Source: an uncultured Lachnospiraceae bacterium
Lineage (GTDB): Bacteria; Bacillota; Clostridia; Lachnospirales; Lachnospiraceae
Direction: 5' to 3'
Assembly: GCA_934370915.1 (NCBI GenBank)
Contig: CAKRNI010000029.1
Location: forward strand, 1-18,008
DNA length: 18,008 bases
Each line of letters starts with the position of its first letter. Positions within the stretch are counted from its first letter, which is position 1. A program made the translations under genes and the position numbers. The notes below the pieces were generated by a model that worked only from the letters and a program-made list of their open reading frames with translations, ran no database searches and was not told the origin of the DNA. This document shows positions 8,009-14,590 of the stretch, in pieces.

Positions 8009-9415
8009 TTAGTTGTTTTCCTCGTCCTCTGCCAAAGCAGCACGGATCATGATCGCGCACTCGATACGTTTTTTCTGCATCTCGCAGCCGATATCGTAGG
8101 CATCCGTAATGCTGCCGTGGAAGTTGAAGGAATTTGCCGCGCATCCGCCGCTGCAGTAGAATCTCGCAAAACAGTTTTTGCATTTTTCTTTCGCGTATAC
8201 GTTGCAGAGCTTGAATTCATCGCGCACCTTCGTGTTGACTACGCCGGTATCCACGTTTCCGAGCAGGAACTCTTCATTTCCAACGAACTGGTGGCACGGA
8301 TATAAGTCTCCCCACGGAGTTACCGCAAGATACTCGGTTCCTGAACCGCAGCCGGACAGACGTTTCGCAACGCACGGTCCCTGACTTAAATCAAGCATGA
8401 AGTGGAAGAACTTGAATCCTCTTCCCTCTTTCTGACGCTTTACAAACTCTTTTGCGAGTCTGTCATACTCATCCATGATCTGCGGAAGGTCTTCCTCACG
8501 GATAGAGTACGGCTCTTCCGGAGCTGCAACTACCGGCTCCATGGAAAGCTTCTCAAAGCCGAGGTCCGCATAGTGGAGGACATCGTTTCCGAAATCCAGG
8601 TTGTTTCTTGTGAAGGTTCCTCGGACGAAATAATCCTTCTCGCCGCGTGATTTCGCGAATTTCTGGAATTTCGGAACAATAAGTTCATAGCTTCCCTTAC
8701 CGTTTCTGAACGGACGCATCCGGTCATTGACCTCCGGACGTCCGTCAAGGCTTAAGACCACGTTGCTCATTTCTTTATTGCAGAACTCCATGATCTCATC
8801 GTTTAAGAGTACGCCGTTTGTTGTCAGCGTGAAACGGAATTTCTTATTGTGCTCCTTCTCCTGGGAACGTCCGTATTCCACAAGCTGTTTTACCACGTTC
8901 CAGTTCATAAGCGGCTCGCCGCCGAAGAAATCAACCTCAAGGTTGATGCGGTTTCCGGAGTTTGCGATCAGGAAATCCAGTGCCTTCTTTCCGACCTCAA
9001 AGCTCATGAGGGCGCGGCGTCCATGGTACTCGCCTTCCTCTGCGAAGCAGTACTTGCAGGCAAGGTTGCAGTCATGGGCAATATGAAGGCAGAGGGCCTT
9101 CACGACCGTCTGGCGTTTCTTGAAATCGATCACATAATCTTTGTAAATATCCGCAGCGAACAGCTCCTCCGCGTCGATGAGCTCCTGAATATCGGAGAGC
9201 GCATCCTCAATATCTTCTGCAGAGTACTTACAGACCAGTGCTTCTCTCACTGCTTTTTTCTGGTCATCCGTGAGAGGCATCGGTTTTTCCATATCCGGGA
9301 CGATCTTCGCGAGAATCTCCACGGCATCGTAGAGCAGCGCATCCACAGAATGAACCGATCCGCTATTTACGTCCAAAACAATATGGTATCCATTATTTAT
9401 ATACTGATGTATCAA
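8009..9415 (-). CDS. scfB: SCIFF peptide thioether maturase (radical SAM/SPASM)
   Basis: 468 residues, typical for this maturase. It installs Cys-derived thioether links in the six-cysteine SCIFF peptide encoded just upstream. The start is TTG at 9415: no ATG lies nearby, GGAG sits nine bases upstream, and the resulting N-terminus (NGYHIVLDVNSGSVHSVD) is the expected peptide-recognition-like domain. The radical-SAM site is CNLACKYCF (Cys116, 120, 123), followed by FFGGEP (163-168). The C-terminal SPASM/auxiliary-cluster region has cysteines at 348, 356, 374, 404, 412, 415, 421, 425, 444 and 453, enough for two extra Fe-S clusters. Families: radical SAM plus SPASM, SCIFF maturase type. secDF follows, perhaps linking product export to Sec, although this link is only contextual. 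Confidence 0.96.
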   Translation of the reverse strand: MIHQYINNGYHIVLDVNSGSVHSVDALLYDAVEILAKIVPDMEKPMPLTDDQKKAVREALVCKYSAEDIEDALSDIQELIDAEELFAADIYKDYVIDFKKRQTVVKALCLHIAHDCNLACKYCFAEEGEYHGRRALMSFEVGKKALDFLIANSGNRINLEVDFFGGEPLMNWNVVKQLVEYGRSQEKEHNKKFRFTLTTNGVLLNDEIMEFCNKEMSNVVLSLDGRPEVNDRMRPFRNGKGSYELIVPKFQKFAKSRGEKDYFVRGTFTRNNLDFGNDVLHYADLGFEKLSMEPVVAAPEEPYSIREEDLPQIMDEYDRLAKEFVKRQKEGRGFKFFHFMLDLSQGPCVAKRLSGCGSGTEYLAVTPWGDLYPCHQFVGNEEFLLGNVDTGVVNTKVRDEFKLCNVYAKEKCKNCFARFYCSGGCAANSFNFHGSITDAYDIGCEMQKKRIECAIMIRAALAEDEENN

Positions 9416-9447
9416 AGCTAACTTTCTCCTACTGTCTTAATTTTCAG

Positions 9448-9480
9448 GTGACTGTTCCGTCTCTCCCCGATTACAGTCAC
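9448..9480 (-). other. Hairpin just upstream of scfB
   Basis: GTGACTGT (9448-9455) and ACAGTCAC (9473-9480) form a perfect 8-bp stem with a 17-nt loop, about 30 bases before the scfB start. It may affect stability or translation of scfB. Confidence 0.5.
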
Positions 9481-9538
9481 GATCTGATGGTCTCCTGACT
9501 TCTTTCTTACCTGCCCTTTACGGTCTGTCAGTGGCGGC

Positions 9539-9563
9539 TTTCCCGGCATCGCTGTCCGGGAAA
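9539..9563 (-). other. Hairpin in the scfA-scfB spacer
   Basis: TTTCCCGG (9539-9546) pairs perfectly with CCGGGAAA (9556-9563), 9-nt loop. No T-run follows, so it is more likely an RNA-processing or stability element than a terminator. Confidence 0.45.
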
Positions 9564-9601
9564 CCCGTCACCGGCAGATTCTTTGATCAGACAAGAAATA
9601 G

Positions 9602-9627
9602 CCCCTACAATCATACGACCGTAGGGG
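9602..9627 (-). terminator. Attenuator-like terminator between scfA and scfB
   Basis: CCCCTAC (9602-9608) and GTAGGGG (9621-9627) form a 7-bp GC-rich stem, 37 bases after the scfA stop. On the minus strand the following bases are only moderately T-rich (CTATTTCTT), so partial read-through into scfB is likely. This would keep peptide mRNA in excess over the maturase. Confidence 0.6.
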
Positions 9628-9663
9628 TCTCTTTAAAAACTTCCGTTTATTCGAAGCCCCGCA

Positions 9664-9810
9664 TTAGCGGTTGCTGTTTTCACAGCTCTGGTTTCCTACT
9701 GTGCAGGATGTCTTGCATGCAGACTGGCAGGATGTCTGGCATTCGCCGCAGCCGCCCTTCTTCATGCTGTTCTTTAAAGTGTTGGAACTTAAAGTCTTTA
9801 CATGCTTCAT
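9664..9810 (-). CDS. scfA: SCIFF six-cysteine precursor peptide
   Basis: 48 residues: MKHVKTLSSNTLKNSMKKGG, then a Cys-rich core and a GNQSCENSNR tail. The six cysteines lie in a CGECQTSC, SACKTSC, QSC pattern, the hallmark of SCIFF ('six cysteines in forty-five residues') precursors. The N-terminal part is the leader recognised by the maturase; the core Cys residues become thioethers. The start is ATG 9810 with AGGAGG about 10 bases upstream. A very strong promoter lies 57 bases before it and an attenuator-like hairpin follows, so the peptide should be made in large amounts. The maturase gene scfB starts 248 bases downstream. The mature product's function is not established. Confidence 0.96.
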   Translation of the reverse strand: MKHVKTLSSNTLKNSMKKGGCGECQTSCQSACKTSCTVGNQSCENSNR

Positions 9811-9866
9811 GGTATCATTTCCTCCTGTTCTCTTATCGTGGGCATAATACCCCGAATTTAAATGAA

Positions 9867-9895
9867 ATTATACCATACGATTTTCTATTATGCAA
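9867..9895 (-). promoter_or_regulatory. Strong promoter of scfA
   Basis: On the minus strand, TTGCAT (9895-9890), 17-base spacer, TATAAT (9872-9867), with TGG just before the -10 (extended -10). Start near 9860, leader about 50 nt. Confidence 0.8.
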
Positions 9896-9901
9896 CGGAT
9901 T

Positions 9902-10180
9902 TTATTGCCGTGATGCAGGAAAATCCGGCACAGGTATCCACTTTTTATCCGCATAGCATGCCGCAGGCAGCTTTCTGATCGTGTCCGGCAGCCACAGAAA
10001 AAAATATCCGGGCACATTTTTCAGCCCAACCCGCTCACTGGTCACAGGATCAGCTGTTCGATGCATATGCATGGCCTTTTCCCACATATCCTGTATAAAG
10101 CAAACGCCCACATCATGATGTCCTCTCAGAATCTTTCTGTTCCCGATTTTATGAGTTCCGGAAAGACTCCCGGAGTACAT
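9902..10180 (-). CDS. Doubtful small hypothetical ORF upstream of the scfA promoter
   Basis: 92 residues, no family recognised. The C-terminal half has some protein-like character (NVPGYFFLWLPDTIRKLPAA) and the codons are not atypical, but AAGGG directly abuts ATG 10180 with no proper spacing. An inner ATG at about 10087 also lacks a good site. It ends seven bases before the scfA -35 box and runs antisense to the leader of the plus-strand gene at 10204. It may be a degenerate gene remnant or chance. Apart from it, I see nothing else in 9896-10203 except the ribosome site at about 10190. Confidence 0.25.
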   Translation of the reverse strand: MYSGSLSGTHKIGNRKILRGHHDVGVCFIQDMWEKAMHMHRTADPVTSERVGLKNVPGYFFLWLPDTIRKLPAACYADKKWIPVPDFPASRQ

Positions 10181-10203
10181 CCCTTCAAGAAAGGAGCTTT
10201 CTC

Positions 10204-10563
10204 ATGCAGACAAACCCGGTATGGCGCATGGTACGCGCCCTGATCGTAACTTATATCCTCTCCGGCATTCTTCTGGCGGTGCTTTCCTTCGCCCTCTTTA
10301 AGTTCCGTCTCCCGGAAAACCAGGTAAACGTCGCCGTCTGCGCCGTCTACGTCCTCTCCTGCTTCTTCGGCGGCATCCTCGCAGGAAAAACAATGAGGAC
10401 CAGGCGCTTTTTCTGGGGCCTGGTCCTCGGAACTCTCTATTTTCTGTTTTTATATCTCATGTCCCTCGCCCAGAAGGACGGTGTCACGGAAGACACCAAA
10501 AGACTTCTCTCTGTCCTCGCGATGTGCACGATCAGCGGGATGGCGGGCGGAATGGTAAGCTAA
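10204..10563 (+). CDS. Small four-helix membrane protein, TIGR04086-like
   Basis: 119 residues with four hydrophobic segments (about 12-32, 42-62, 69-89, 101-119), Gly-rich within helices 2 and 4 (FFGGILAG, SGMAGGMVS). The ATG has AAGGAG seven bases upstream. Length, helix layout and location next to scfA recall the TIGR04086 family of small Firmicutes membrane proteins that often sits among yajC, scfA and secD genes; this is from memory, not searched. Function unknown; a role in SCIFF export or membrane handling would be speculation from position. Its TAA (10561-10563) overlaps the TAG of the convergent OadG-like gene. Confidence 0.75.
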   Translation: MQTNPVWRMVRALIVTYILSGILLAVLSFALFKFRLPENQVNVAVCAVYVLSCFFGGILAGKTMRTRRFFWGLVLGTLYFLFLYLMSLAQKDGVTEDTKRLLSVLAMCTISGMAGGMVS

Positions 10564-10679
10564 CGGTCTCCCACCTTCGTGAGGAGATACACAACGAGTG
10601 CCAGAATCCCCATCACAACGAAGATTCCAAGCATTCCCTTCCACATGATTCCTAAAGCAAGCATTGTATTTGCATTCAT
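10560..10679 (-). CDS. OadG-related small membrane subunit
   Basis: 39 residues: MNANTMLALGIMWKGMLGIF, then VVMGILALVVYLLTKVGDR. One transmembrane helix spans about 8-34 and the end is short and basic. It begins 12 bases after the OadB stop, and its ribosome site (AGGAGG) overlaps that TAG stop region, so translation is probably coupled. It resembles the short 'OadG-related small transporter subunit' class: only the membrane helix of the gamma subunit, without the cytoplasmic extension that binds the alpha subunit. Inferred: a structural partner of the OadB-like protein. It overlaps the convergent gene's stop codon by four bases. Confidence 0.85.
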   Translation of the reverse strand: MNANTMLALGIMWKGMLGIFVVMGILALVVYLLTKVGDR

Positions 10680-10691
10680 AGTCCAGACCTC

Positions 10692-11819
10692 CTACATAAA
10701 GAATCCAAGGACGATTCCGCCGGCAACCGCCGATGCGACCTGTCCGGAAACATTGGCTCCGATGGCATGCATCAGGAGATGGTTCGTCTTGTCCTCTGCG
10801 ATTCCCATCTTCTCAATGACACGGGCAGACATCGGGAATGCGGAGATTCCTGCTGCTCCCACCATCGGGTTCACTTTGTTCTTGCTGAACAGATTTAAGA
10901 ATTTCGCAAACATGACACCGCCGATAGAGTCAAAAATAAAAGCGAAAAGTCCAAGTCCCATGATCATCAGTGTCTGTAAGCTTACGAACTGATCCGCTTT
11001 CATGGAGAAGGAGATCGTGATTCCAAGAACAAGTGTGATCAGGTTCGCGAGTGTCGTCTGCGCTGTTTCGGAAAGGCTGTTTAAGCAGCCGCATTCACGG
11101 ATCAGATTTCCGAACATCAGGAATCCTACAAGAGCGACCGACGCCGGAGCGACAAGTCCTGCGACAAATGTTACAATGATCGGAAAAGCGATTCTTGTGA
11201 ACCGGCTTACTTTTCCCGGCTCATACGGCATGCGGATCATGCGTTCTTTCTTTGTCGTAACCGCCTTGATCGCCATCGGCTGGATGATCGGCACAAGTGC
11301 CATATAGGAATATGCCGCCACCGCGATCGCTCCGATGTAGTTTGACTTTAACACCTGAGATACCAGGATCGAAGTCGGACCATCTGCCGCTCCGATGATT
11401 CCGATGGAGGCAGCGTCCTTGATGTCAAAGCCGAGAAGCGATGCCATAAAGATCGTAAAAAAGATGCCGAACTGGGATGCCGCGCCGAAGAGGAACATTT
11501 TCGGGTTCGAAAGCAGCGGTCCAAAGTCGATCATAGCTCCGATACCGATAAAGAGCAGCAGCGGGAAAGCCTCCGATGCCTCAATGCCGGATTCAAAGAG
11601 CCACTGGATGATTCCGTGAGTCTCACCGGCGCCCTCCATAAACTGGTTTAACACACCGCTGGCCGGGAGATTCACGAGGATCGCACCGAAGCCCATCGGC
11701 AGAAGAAGGGCCGGCTCATAATTTTTCTCGATCGCCAGGTAGATCAGTAAAAGCCCTACCACGTACATGACGACCTGCTGCCAGGTGATCGATAGTAATC
11801 CATTCCACAAAAAGTCCAT
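10692..11819 (-). CDS. Sodium ion-translocating decarboxylase beta subunit (OadB family)
   Basis: 375 residues, the usual short Firmicutes length for OadB/MmdB/GcdB. In known pumps this subunit decarboxylates carboxybiotin and moves Na+ outward. Visible: helix 1 (15-31), PMGFGAILVNLP (41-52), the hairpin with SIGIIGAADGPTSI (138-151) carrying the essential-type Asp146, and the C-terminal repeat half with FDSIGGVMFAKFLN, NPMVGAAGISAFPMSARV and HAIGANVSGQVASAVAGG. AAGGAGGAG is five bases before ATG 11819. Odd: no carboxyltransferase alpha or biotin-carrier gene is adjacent, only a mini OadG-like protein, and the gene is preceded by a Mn2+ riboswitch with its own promoter. It may be a decarboxylase part with partners elsewhere in the genome, or a stand-alone cation or metal transporter. 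Confidence 0.93.
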   Translation of the reverse strand: MDFLWNGLLSITWQQVVMYVVGLLLIYLAIEKNYEPALLLPMGFGAILVNLPASGVLNQFMEGAGETHGIIQWLFESGIEASEAFPLLLFIGIGAMIDFGPLLSNPKMFLFGAASQFGIFFTIFMASLLGFDIKDAASIGIIGAADGPTSILVSQVLKSNYIGAIAVAAYSYMALVPIIQPMAIKAVTTKKERMIRMPYEPGKVSRFTRIAFPIIVTFVAGLVAPASVALVGFLMFGNLIRECGCLNSLSETAQTTLANLITLVLGITISFSMKADQFVSLQTLMIMGLGLFAFIFDSIGGVMFAKFLNLFSKNKVNPMVGAAGISAFPMSARVIEKMGIAEDKTNHLLMHAIGANVSGQVASAVAGGIVLGFFM

Positions 11820-11943
11820 AAAAACTCCTCCTTGAAAATAGTATGCGCAGGTTTTTTTCTTTCCCTGCCAATGGATTCCTTGAAATTTTACAGACGGTCT
11901 TTTTTTGCCGCTATACCGGATCGCTCTCTGATCCTCAAAGCAA

Positions 11944-11986
11944 CAAAAAAAGACTTTCTGCAGAAATTTCTCTCTGCAAAAAGTCT
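11944..11986 (-). terminator. Riboswitch-controlled terminator upstream of oadB-like gene
   Basis: On the minus strand AGACTTT (11986-11980) pairs with AAAGTCT (11957-11951), with an inner TGCAGA / TCTGCA stem, then seven T (11951-11945). Its 5' strand overlaps the CTTTTTG that closes the aptamer P1 helix, so ligand binding and termination exclude each other. Confidence 0.85.
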
Positions 11987-12066
11987 CGTTACCATTTTAC
12001 CGGTATGCACCACCAGACGTTTCCGCCGCGATTGTTGACAGTGCATTTCAACTACTCCCCTTTTGG
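11978..12066 (-). promoter_or_regulatory. Manganese riboswitch (yybP-ykoY) aptamer
   Basis: Minus-strand order of conserved pieces: AAAAGGGGAGTAG (from 12064), TGTCAACA (near 12037), GTGCATACCGG, then GGTAACGAGACTTTTTG (from about 11993). This is the GGGGAGUAG ... GUCAACA ... ACCGG ... GGUAACGAGAC pattern of the yybP-ykoY Mn2+-sensing element; AAAAG at the 5' end pairs with CTTTT at the 3' end as P1. With Mn2+ bound, P1 should block the terminator and switch the downstream gene on. The expected targets are Mn2+ exporters, which makes the OadB-type gene downstream notable. Confidence 0.9.
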
Positions 12067-12074
12067 ATAGTTTC

Positions 12075-12103
12075 ATATTAATTGGTTTGAAAAAAATTGT
12101 CAA
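12075..12103 (-). promoter_or_regulatory. Promoter of the Mn riboswitch / oadB-like unit
   Basis: Consensus TTGACA (12103-12098), 17-base spacer, TAATAT (12080-12075). Start near 12068, directly at the aptamer's 5' end. It lies 48 bases after the stop of the CNNM-type gene. Confidence 0.8.
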
Positions 12104-12151
12104 GACCGAAAGCTGTACATTTTTCGCTAATTTTGTCGCGGTTCAGGCGTT

Positions 12152-13450
12152 TCACCGTTCGGGTTTGCTCTGCTGCTCACTTTCTTCGCTCTTCTGCGGC
12201 GCATCCAGAATATACAGATGCACCTTGTCAATCCGGTTTCTCTCCACCGTATCCACCACAAACCGGAGATTTCCGCTTGTGACTTCCTCGCCCGCCTGCG
12301 GAAGATGGTCTAAAAGGCCGATAATATAGCCGCCGACAGAGTCGTAATCTTCTGACTTGAGCTCCAGACCAAGCTGGTCATCGAGATCATCGAGTTTCAT
12401 AGCTCCCTCGATCACATATTCCTTCGGATTGATCTTCTTGATGCAGTCTTCCTCATCCGCATCATACTCGTCGCGGATCTCTCCGACGATCTCCTCAAGC
12501 ATATCCTCCAACGTGATAAGCCCGGCCGTCGCGCCATACTCATCAAGGACGATGGCAACGCTGTTCATAGTCTTTCGAAGTTCCACCATAAGCTCCGTCG
12601 TCTTTTTAAACTCGTAGGTGTAATACGGCTCACGCAGGTAATCCCGCAGCTTAAATTCCTTGTCTTTCGGGATCAGGAACAGGTCCTTGATATTTACGAT
12701 ACCAATGACATTGTCCGTCGTGTCCTCATAGACCGGATATCTCGTATACTTCTCCTGCCGGAAAATATCCATGATCTCCTGGTAGGTTGCATTCACGTCG
12801 AGGAATGTCATATCGATACGCGGAACCATAATGTCCTTCGCGACAGAATCCCCGAAATCGAACACGTTGTAGATCATCTTCTTCTCGTCCGACTCGATCA
12901 CGCCCTCTTCGTGGCTGACCTCCACGATCGTGCGGAGCTCATCCTCCGTGATCGCGTCCTGTTTCTTGTTCGGATCCACATGGATCATCTTTAAAACGCC
13001 CTTGGAGAGCACATCAACAACCACGATCAGCGGTGTCAGAACCTGCATGATCAAATAGATCGGTTTCGCAAACTTGAGTGACAATGTCTCGGAATAGATC
13101 GTCGCGGAAGTCTTCGGTGTGATCTCACCAAAGATCAGGACTAACAGCGTCAAAACGCCGGTTCCGATACCGACATATTTATTTCCAAGCATATCTGTGA
13201 CCAGCACAGTCATCAGAGAAGACGCTGAAATATTGACAATATTGTTTCCTATTAAAATTGCGCTGAGCATTTTGGGCTGATTGCTTAAGATCTTCTCCAG
13301 CACAACGGCATGGCTGAGTCCCGCCTCCGCGAGATTCCGCACACGGATCTTATTTACCGTCATCATTGCCGTCTCCGCCGATGAGAAAAACGCGGATAAC
13401 GCCAGAAGTCCAATTACGATCAGTCCCTGCAGGGCTTGCCCTGAATCCAA
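12152..13450 (-). CDS. CNNM/CorC (HlyC-type) membrane transporter with CBS pair
   Basis: 432 residues from TTG at 13450. A TTG three codons earlier (13459) touches the AGGAG ribosome site directly, while 13450 leaves eight bases; a stop lies upstream in frame and no ATG fits. Domains: DUF21/CNNM membrane part (about 1-150) with SSAETAM (23-29), IGNNIVNI (67-74) and FGEITPKT (107-114); a CBS pair (about 204-326) with KDIMVPRIDM, YPVYED and the hallmark DEYGATAGLITLEDMLEEIVGEI cut here as DEYGATAGLITLED; and a CorC/HlyC C-terminal domain (about 338-416). Family knowledge: Mg2+/divalent-cation efflux or homeostasis; 'hemolysin' labels are historical. No terminator is seen before the Mn-riboswitch unit, so its transcript may run into it. 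Confidence 0.93.
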   Translation of the reverse strand: MDSGQALQGLIVIGLLALSAFFSSAETAMMTVNKIRVRNLAEAGLSHAVVLEKILSNQPKMLSAILIGNNIVNISASSLMTVLVTDMLGNKYVGIGTGVLTLLVLIFGEITPKTSATIYSETLSLKFAKPIYLIMQVLTPLIVVVDVLSKGVLKMIHVDPNKKQDAITEDELRTIVEVSHEEGVIESDEKKMIYNVFDFGDSVAKDIMVPRIDMTFLDVNATYQEIMDIFRQEKYTRYPVYEDTTDNVIGIVNIKDLFLIPKDKEFKLRDYLREPYYTYEFKKTTELMVELRKTMNSVAIVLDEYGATAGLITLEDMLEEIVGEIRDEYDADEEDCIKKINPKEYVIEGAMKLDDLDDQLGLELKSEDYDSVGGYIIGLLDHLPQAGEEVTSGNLRFVVDTVERNRIDKVHLYILDAPQKSEESEQQSKPER

Positions 13451-13570
13451 AAAAATCAACTCCTAAATCTTTATAAATTTGACGCCGTCCGGCTTCTTCC
13501 GGGGCTTCGTCCATGTTTTGTCTTCTCCACGCTCCGCTCTGTGTCCGGACCGGTCGAAGATTTACGAATG

Positions 13571-13599
13571 ATTGTACAATACTCTATATGCAGTGTCAA
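13571..13599 (-). promoter_or_regulatory. Promoter of the CNNM/CorC-type gene
   Basis: TTGACA (13599-13594), 17-base spacer, TACAAT (13576-13571) on the minus strand. Start near 13564; the ~115-nt leader can fold GTCCGG with CCGGAC. Confidence 0.75.
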
Positions 13600-13658
13600 T
13601 GGTTTTGGGGCGTTTCCGCGGCGTTTTTTCCTTATTTTACCTGCATTATATGATATTA

Positions 13659-13837
13659 GGGTCAAAAGGTCTGAAGTCCGACGCAAGCTTGCTTGCAGGA
13701 GGATTTTGGACCTTGGGACCCACCAAAACATGAGTAAGCAGCCATTTTTCAAAGAAAAATGAGCGAATTACGAATGTTTTGAGAATTGCGGGAGCACGTA
13801 GTGCGGAGCAATTCGGTATCAGAACCGTTTTTCTTTT
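13659..13837 (+). repeat. Nested palindromic intergenic element ending in a terminator
   Basis: The gene-free stretch 13451-13892 holds four palindromes. First, a nested stem: GGGTC (13659-13663)/GACCC (13717-13721), AGGTC (13667-13671)/GACCT (13709-13713), GCAAGC-tt-GCTTGC (13683-13696). Second, TTTTTC-aaa-GAAAAA (13745-13759). Third, GAATTGC (13783-13789)/GCAATTC (13808-13814) with inner GCAC/GTGC. Fourth, CGGT-ACCG (13814-13827). The last is followed on the plus strand by TTTTTCTTTT, like an intrinsic terminator. No convincing plus-strand promoter and no second copy in the window. It reminds me of intergenic repeats in Lachnospiraceae genomes, which is memory only. Confidence 0.5.
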
Positions 13838-13892
13838 CTAACAGCAACCGTGCCCTCAGTCCTGTGATCTGCTGCGGTCAGCGCGAAAGATC

Positions 13893-14582
13893 TTAATCAT
13901 CCTCATTCTTCTCGATCAGACGCATCCCCGCTGTCTCCGTCACCGGCAGAGAGAAGACGATCGCCCCCGCCTTGCTTCCGATCCCGGCTTCCTTCATGAT
14001 ACTCTGCATGATGCCGTTTTTATCCTTTGTCTTCGTGACCATAAAGATCATCTCTTTCTCCTGAGCAAGGGAAACGCCTAAAAACTTTTCCGCCTTCTCC
14101 ATTCCCGTTCCCTTCGCATGGATCACGGTTCCGCCGGTAGCGTTGGCCTTTCGCGCCGCGTCCATGATCACATCCGTATAGCCCTGATTTGCGATCACTA
14201 CAAGAAGCTCGTAATCTGTTCCTTTCAAGCTGCTTTCCTCCTCTTTCTCAAATCCACGGTCCTCGGTCAAAAAGCGAAGCTGCCGCTTTCCGCCGATGCT
14301 GCTCAGGGGAGTTACAAAGGCAATCCCCGTTCCCGGAATATCAATCTTGATCTCCTGTTCCAGTCCCTTTTTTACCTTTTTCCATTCCGCCGCCGTCACT
14401 ACTGCAAACTGGACGGCCTTTTCCGATGCCTCAAGACCGAAGGCGTCCAGCACCTCCGATGCCGCGGTTCCCCGGCCTAATGTCAGGAATGTGACGGAAA
14501 TCCCATATTCTTTATAGAAGGCGAGGAATCTCCGGCTCTGGTTCCGGTCGCTGATCGTCGCCATCAAGTATAATTCGCTCAT
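13893..14582 (-). CDS. Double P-II-like regulator partnered with DUF1538 protein
   Basis: 229 residues. The C-terminal domain (about 123-221) is a clear P-II family fold: ELLVVIANQGYTDVIMDAARKANATGG is quoted in part as ELLVVIANQGYTDVIMDAAR (125-144), followed by TVIHAKGTG (152-160) where P-II proteins bind nucleotide, and AIVFSLPVTETAG (207-219). The N-terminal domain (3-97) has the same secondary-structure order (LYLMATISDRNQSRRFLAFY ... GTGIAFVTPLSSIGG), suggesting a diverged second copy. P-II proteins read ATP/ADP or other small molecules and gate membrane transporters. It starts eight bases after the DUF1538 stop with AGGAGG overlapping that stop, so it is co-translated with its likely target. 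Ligand unknown. Confidence 0.88.
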   Translation of the reverse strand: MSELYLMATISDRNQSRRFLAFYKEYGISVTFLTLGRGTAASEVLDAFGLEASEKAVQFAVVTAAEWKKVKKGLEQEIKIDIPGTGIAFVTPLSSIGGKRQLRFLTEDRGFEKEEESSLKGTDYELLVVIANQGYTDVIMDAARKANATGGTVIHAKGTGMEKAEKFLGVSLAQEKEMIFMVTKTKDKNGIMQSIMKEAGIGSKAGAIVFSLPVTETAGMRLIEKNEDD

Positions 14583-14590
14583 AAAACCTC

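Noticed and set aside
11888..12103. Open reading frame of 71 codons on the minus strand
   Set aside because: It lies entirely on the Mn riboswitch, promoter and terminator, whose conserved RNA motifs explain the sequence; no ribosome site.
13471..13752. Open frame of 93 codons on the minus strand upstream of the CNNM gene
   Set aside because: Overlaps the CNNM promoter and the palindromic element; composition Arg/Ser-rich and no ribosome site or family resemblance.
13541..13762. Plus-strand frame ending MSKQPFFKEK inside the palindromic element
   Set aside because: No ribosome site; reading frame follows palindromes rather than coding bias; likely a by-product of the repeat.
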